The notes below the pieces were generated by a model. That model saw only the letters and a list, made by a program, of their open reading frames with translations. It made no database searches and had not been told where the DNA came from. Shown here one piece after another: positions 6,470-7,360 of a stretch of DNA of 7,360 nt (position 1 is its first letter; each line of letters begins with the position of its first letter). A program made the translations under genes and the position numbers. This DNA is from Verrucomicrobiota bacterium (GTDB taxonomy: Bacteria > Verrucomicrobiota > Verrucomicrobiia > Chthoniobacterales > UBA10450). The DNA is taken from positions 1 through 7,360 of the forward strand of contig QHOQ01000180.1 in the NCBI GenBank assembly GCA_003219355.1. Reading direction: 5' to 3'.

Positions 6470-7282
6470 TCAGATTGCGACCAAGCTGATATCCATTTGA
6501 TAAAACTTGAAGGTGTTTTCTTCCCCGCTGCCATCGGAGGCTACTGTTCGGTAGCGATCTAGAACATCGTTGATGAACTCCGGCCGTTCGGCTTCGGGCA
6601 AACGGTCCGTCCAGGCGACGCAGCCTACCGCACAGAAAGCGGAAAAAACTGCACGTGACCCAAAATCCCACGCATGATCTTTGGTATTAACACGCAGCAC
6701 CCGGAAGCCATTACGCTCTGCCATGGCCGCGTACTCGTCTGATGTCAGGTGCAGATAAGGATCGTGAAAATCCTGGAAGTAAGCGCTCCATTTCGACGTT
6801 CGACGCGTCTCTTCCACGATATTTTCCAAACTCTTCCGCGCACCTGCCGCGACAAGCCGAAGCTGCGCTCTGCCACCGGAAATCAAGACGGAGTGGATGG
6901 AACTAAGAGCCGCATCCTGGTCGGGAATCCAGTGCAGCGCATTAAAAGAGACCACGAGATCAAACTCGTTTTGGAAGGGCAGGCAACGAGCGTCCGCCAC
7001 CTCAAATCGAAGGTTAGGCCGCGTTGCCGGACCGAAGTGGCTCTGAGCAAAACCAATCATGTCACGTGACGGATCGACCCCGACTACCGAACCTCGCGCG
7101 GCGCGAGAGGCAATTTCCGCGGTGATCTTTCCATCGCCGCATCCGACATCAAGAATTCGCTCCGAGCCCTTAAGATCGAGCAGAGCGAGAACTTCCTGAG
7201 CCATCGCTCCCTGCAGCGACGAGCGGTGATAGTACTCGGCAGCATTCCATTCTGTCATGTGCTGTAACAAGGAATGCGGCAC
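6470..7282 (-). CDS. Class I SAM-dependent methyltransferase (trans-aconitate methyltransferase-like)
   Basis: A 270-residue Rossmann-fold methyltransferase. Motif I is LDVGCGDGKIT (44-54), the SAM-ribose acid is Asp70 in VGVDPS, the adenine-binding region is VADARCLPF (95-103), and the motif DLVVSFNALHWIPD (108-121) follows. The opening MTEWNAAEYYHRSS and the length resemble the Tam family, but substrate specificity cannot be read from sequence, so trans-aconitate is only the nearest named relative. A C-terminal cap (about 160-270) holds the residues likely to contact substrate. Two starts compete. GTG at 7282 has AGAGGCGGA at a suitable distance (complement strand), while ATG at 7258, residue 9, begins exactly where relatives begin (MTEWN) but has no ribosome binding site. 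I give the GTG, with low certainty. The gene stands alone near the window edge. Confidence 0.88.
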   Translation of the reverse strand: MPHSLLQHMTEWNAAEYYHRSSLQGAMAQEVLALLDLKGSERILDVGCGDGKITAEIASRAARGSVVGVDPSRDMIGFAQSHFGPATRPNLRFEVADARCLPFQNEFDLVVSFNALHWIPDQDAALSSIHSVLISGGRAQLRLVAAGARKSLENIVEETRRTSKWSAYFQDFHDPYLHLTSDEYAAMAERNGFRVLRVNTKDHAWDFGSRAVFSAFCAVGCVAWTDRLPEAERPEFINDVLDRYRTVASDGSGEENTFKFYQMDISLVAI

Positions 7283-7360
7283 CTTATTCCGCCTCTGCCT
7301 ACGCTTCCAATAATCTTACGGCTCTGATCGCTGAGAGGCTCGTGCGGAGCGGACGTAGCG

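Overview
The window is a stretch of bacterial chromosome holding six intact protein genes, one truncated gene and a pair of long direct repeats. There are no rRNA or tRNA genes, no CRISPR array and no transposase. The lineage is probably Verrucomicrobiota (soil Spartobacteria-like), or a neighbour such as Acidobacteriota. This is inferred from the ECF sigma factor with the 'FETTHW' N-terminus and from the PocR-domain AraC regulator, both frequent in those groups; no marker gene proves it.

Layout, left to right: a gene-poor leader (1-416); a PocR-sensor/AraC-type regulator (417-1331, +); a convergent Hsp20 small heat-shock chaperone (1532-1984, -); a 575-bp region without a supportable gene, bounded by two copies of an 80-bp direct repeat (2001-2080 and 2524-2603); an ECF sigma factor (2560-3030, -) that keeps the core-binding sigma-2 part but has lost sigma-4, its 3' end being made of the right repeat copy; divergently from it a membrane-anchored MsrB-like protein (3196-3786, +) with no cysteine at all; a glutamic endopeptidase of family G1 (4026-5039, +); a cysteine synthase (5312-6316, +); and a convergent class I SAM-dependent methyltransferase (6470-7282, -).

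Most genes stand alone with their own intergenic spaces, so the window reads as independent housekeeping and stress genes and not as one operon or a defence island. Hsp20 (protein folding), the MsrB-like protein (methionine sulfoxide binding or repair family) and cysteine synthase (sulfur assimilation) share a loose stress/sulfur theme, but nothing in the sequence ties them together.

I do not see a convincing new multi-gene system. The points most worth following are the repeat pair with its 48-bp identical core, the sigma factor ending in that repeat, the cysteine-free MsrB-like protein with several active-site positions replaced, and a bacterial G1 peptidase without a visible signal peptide.
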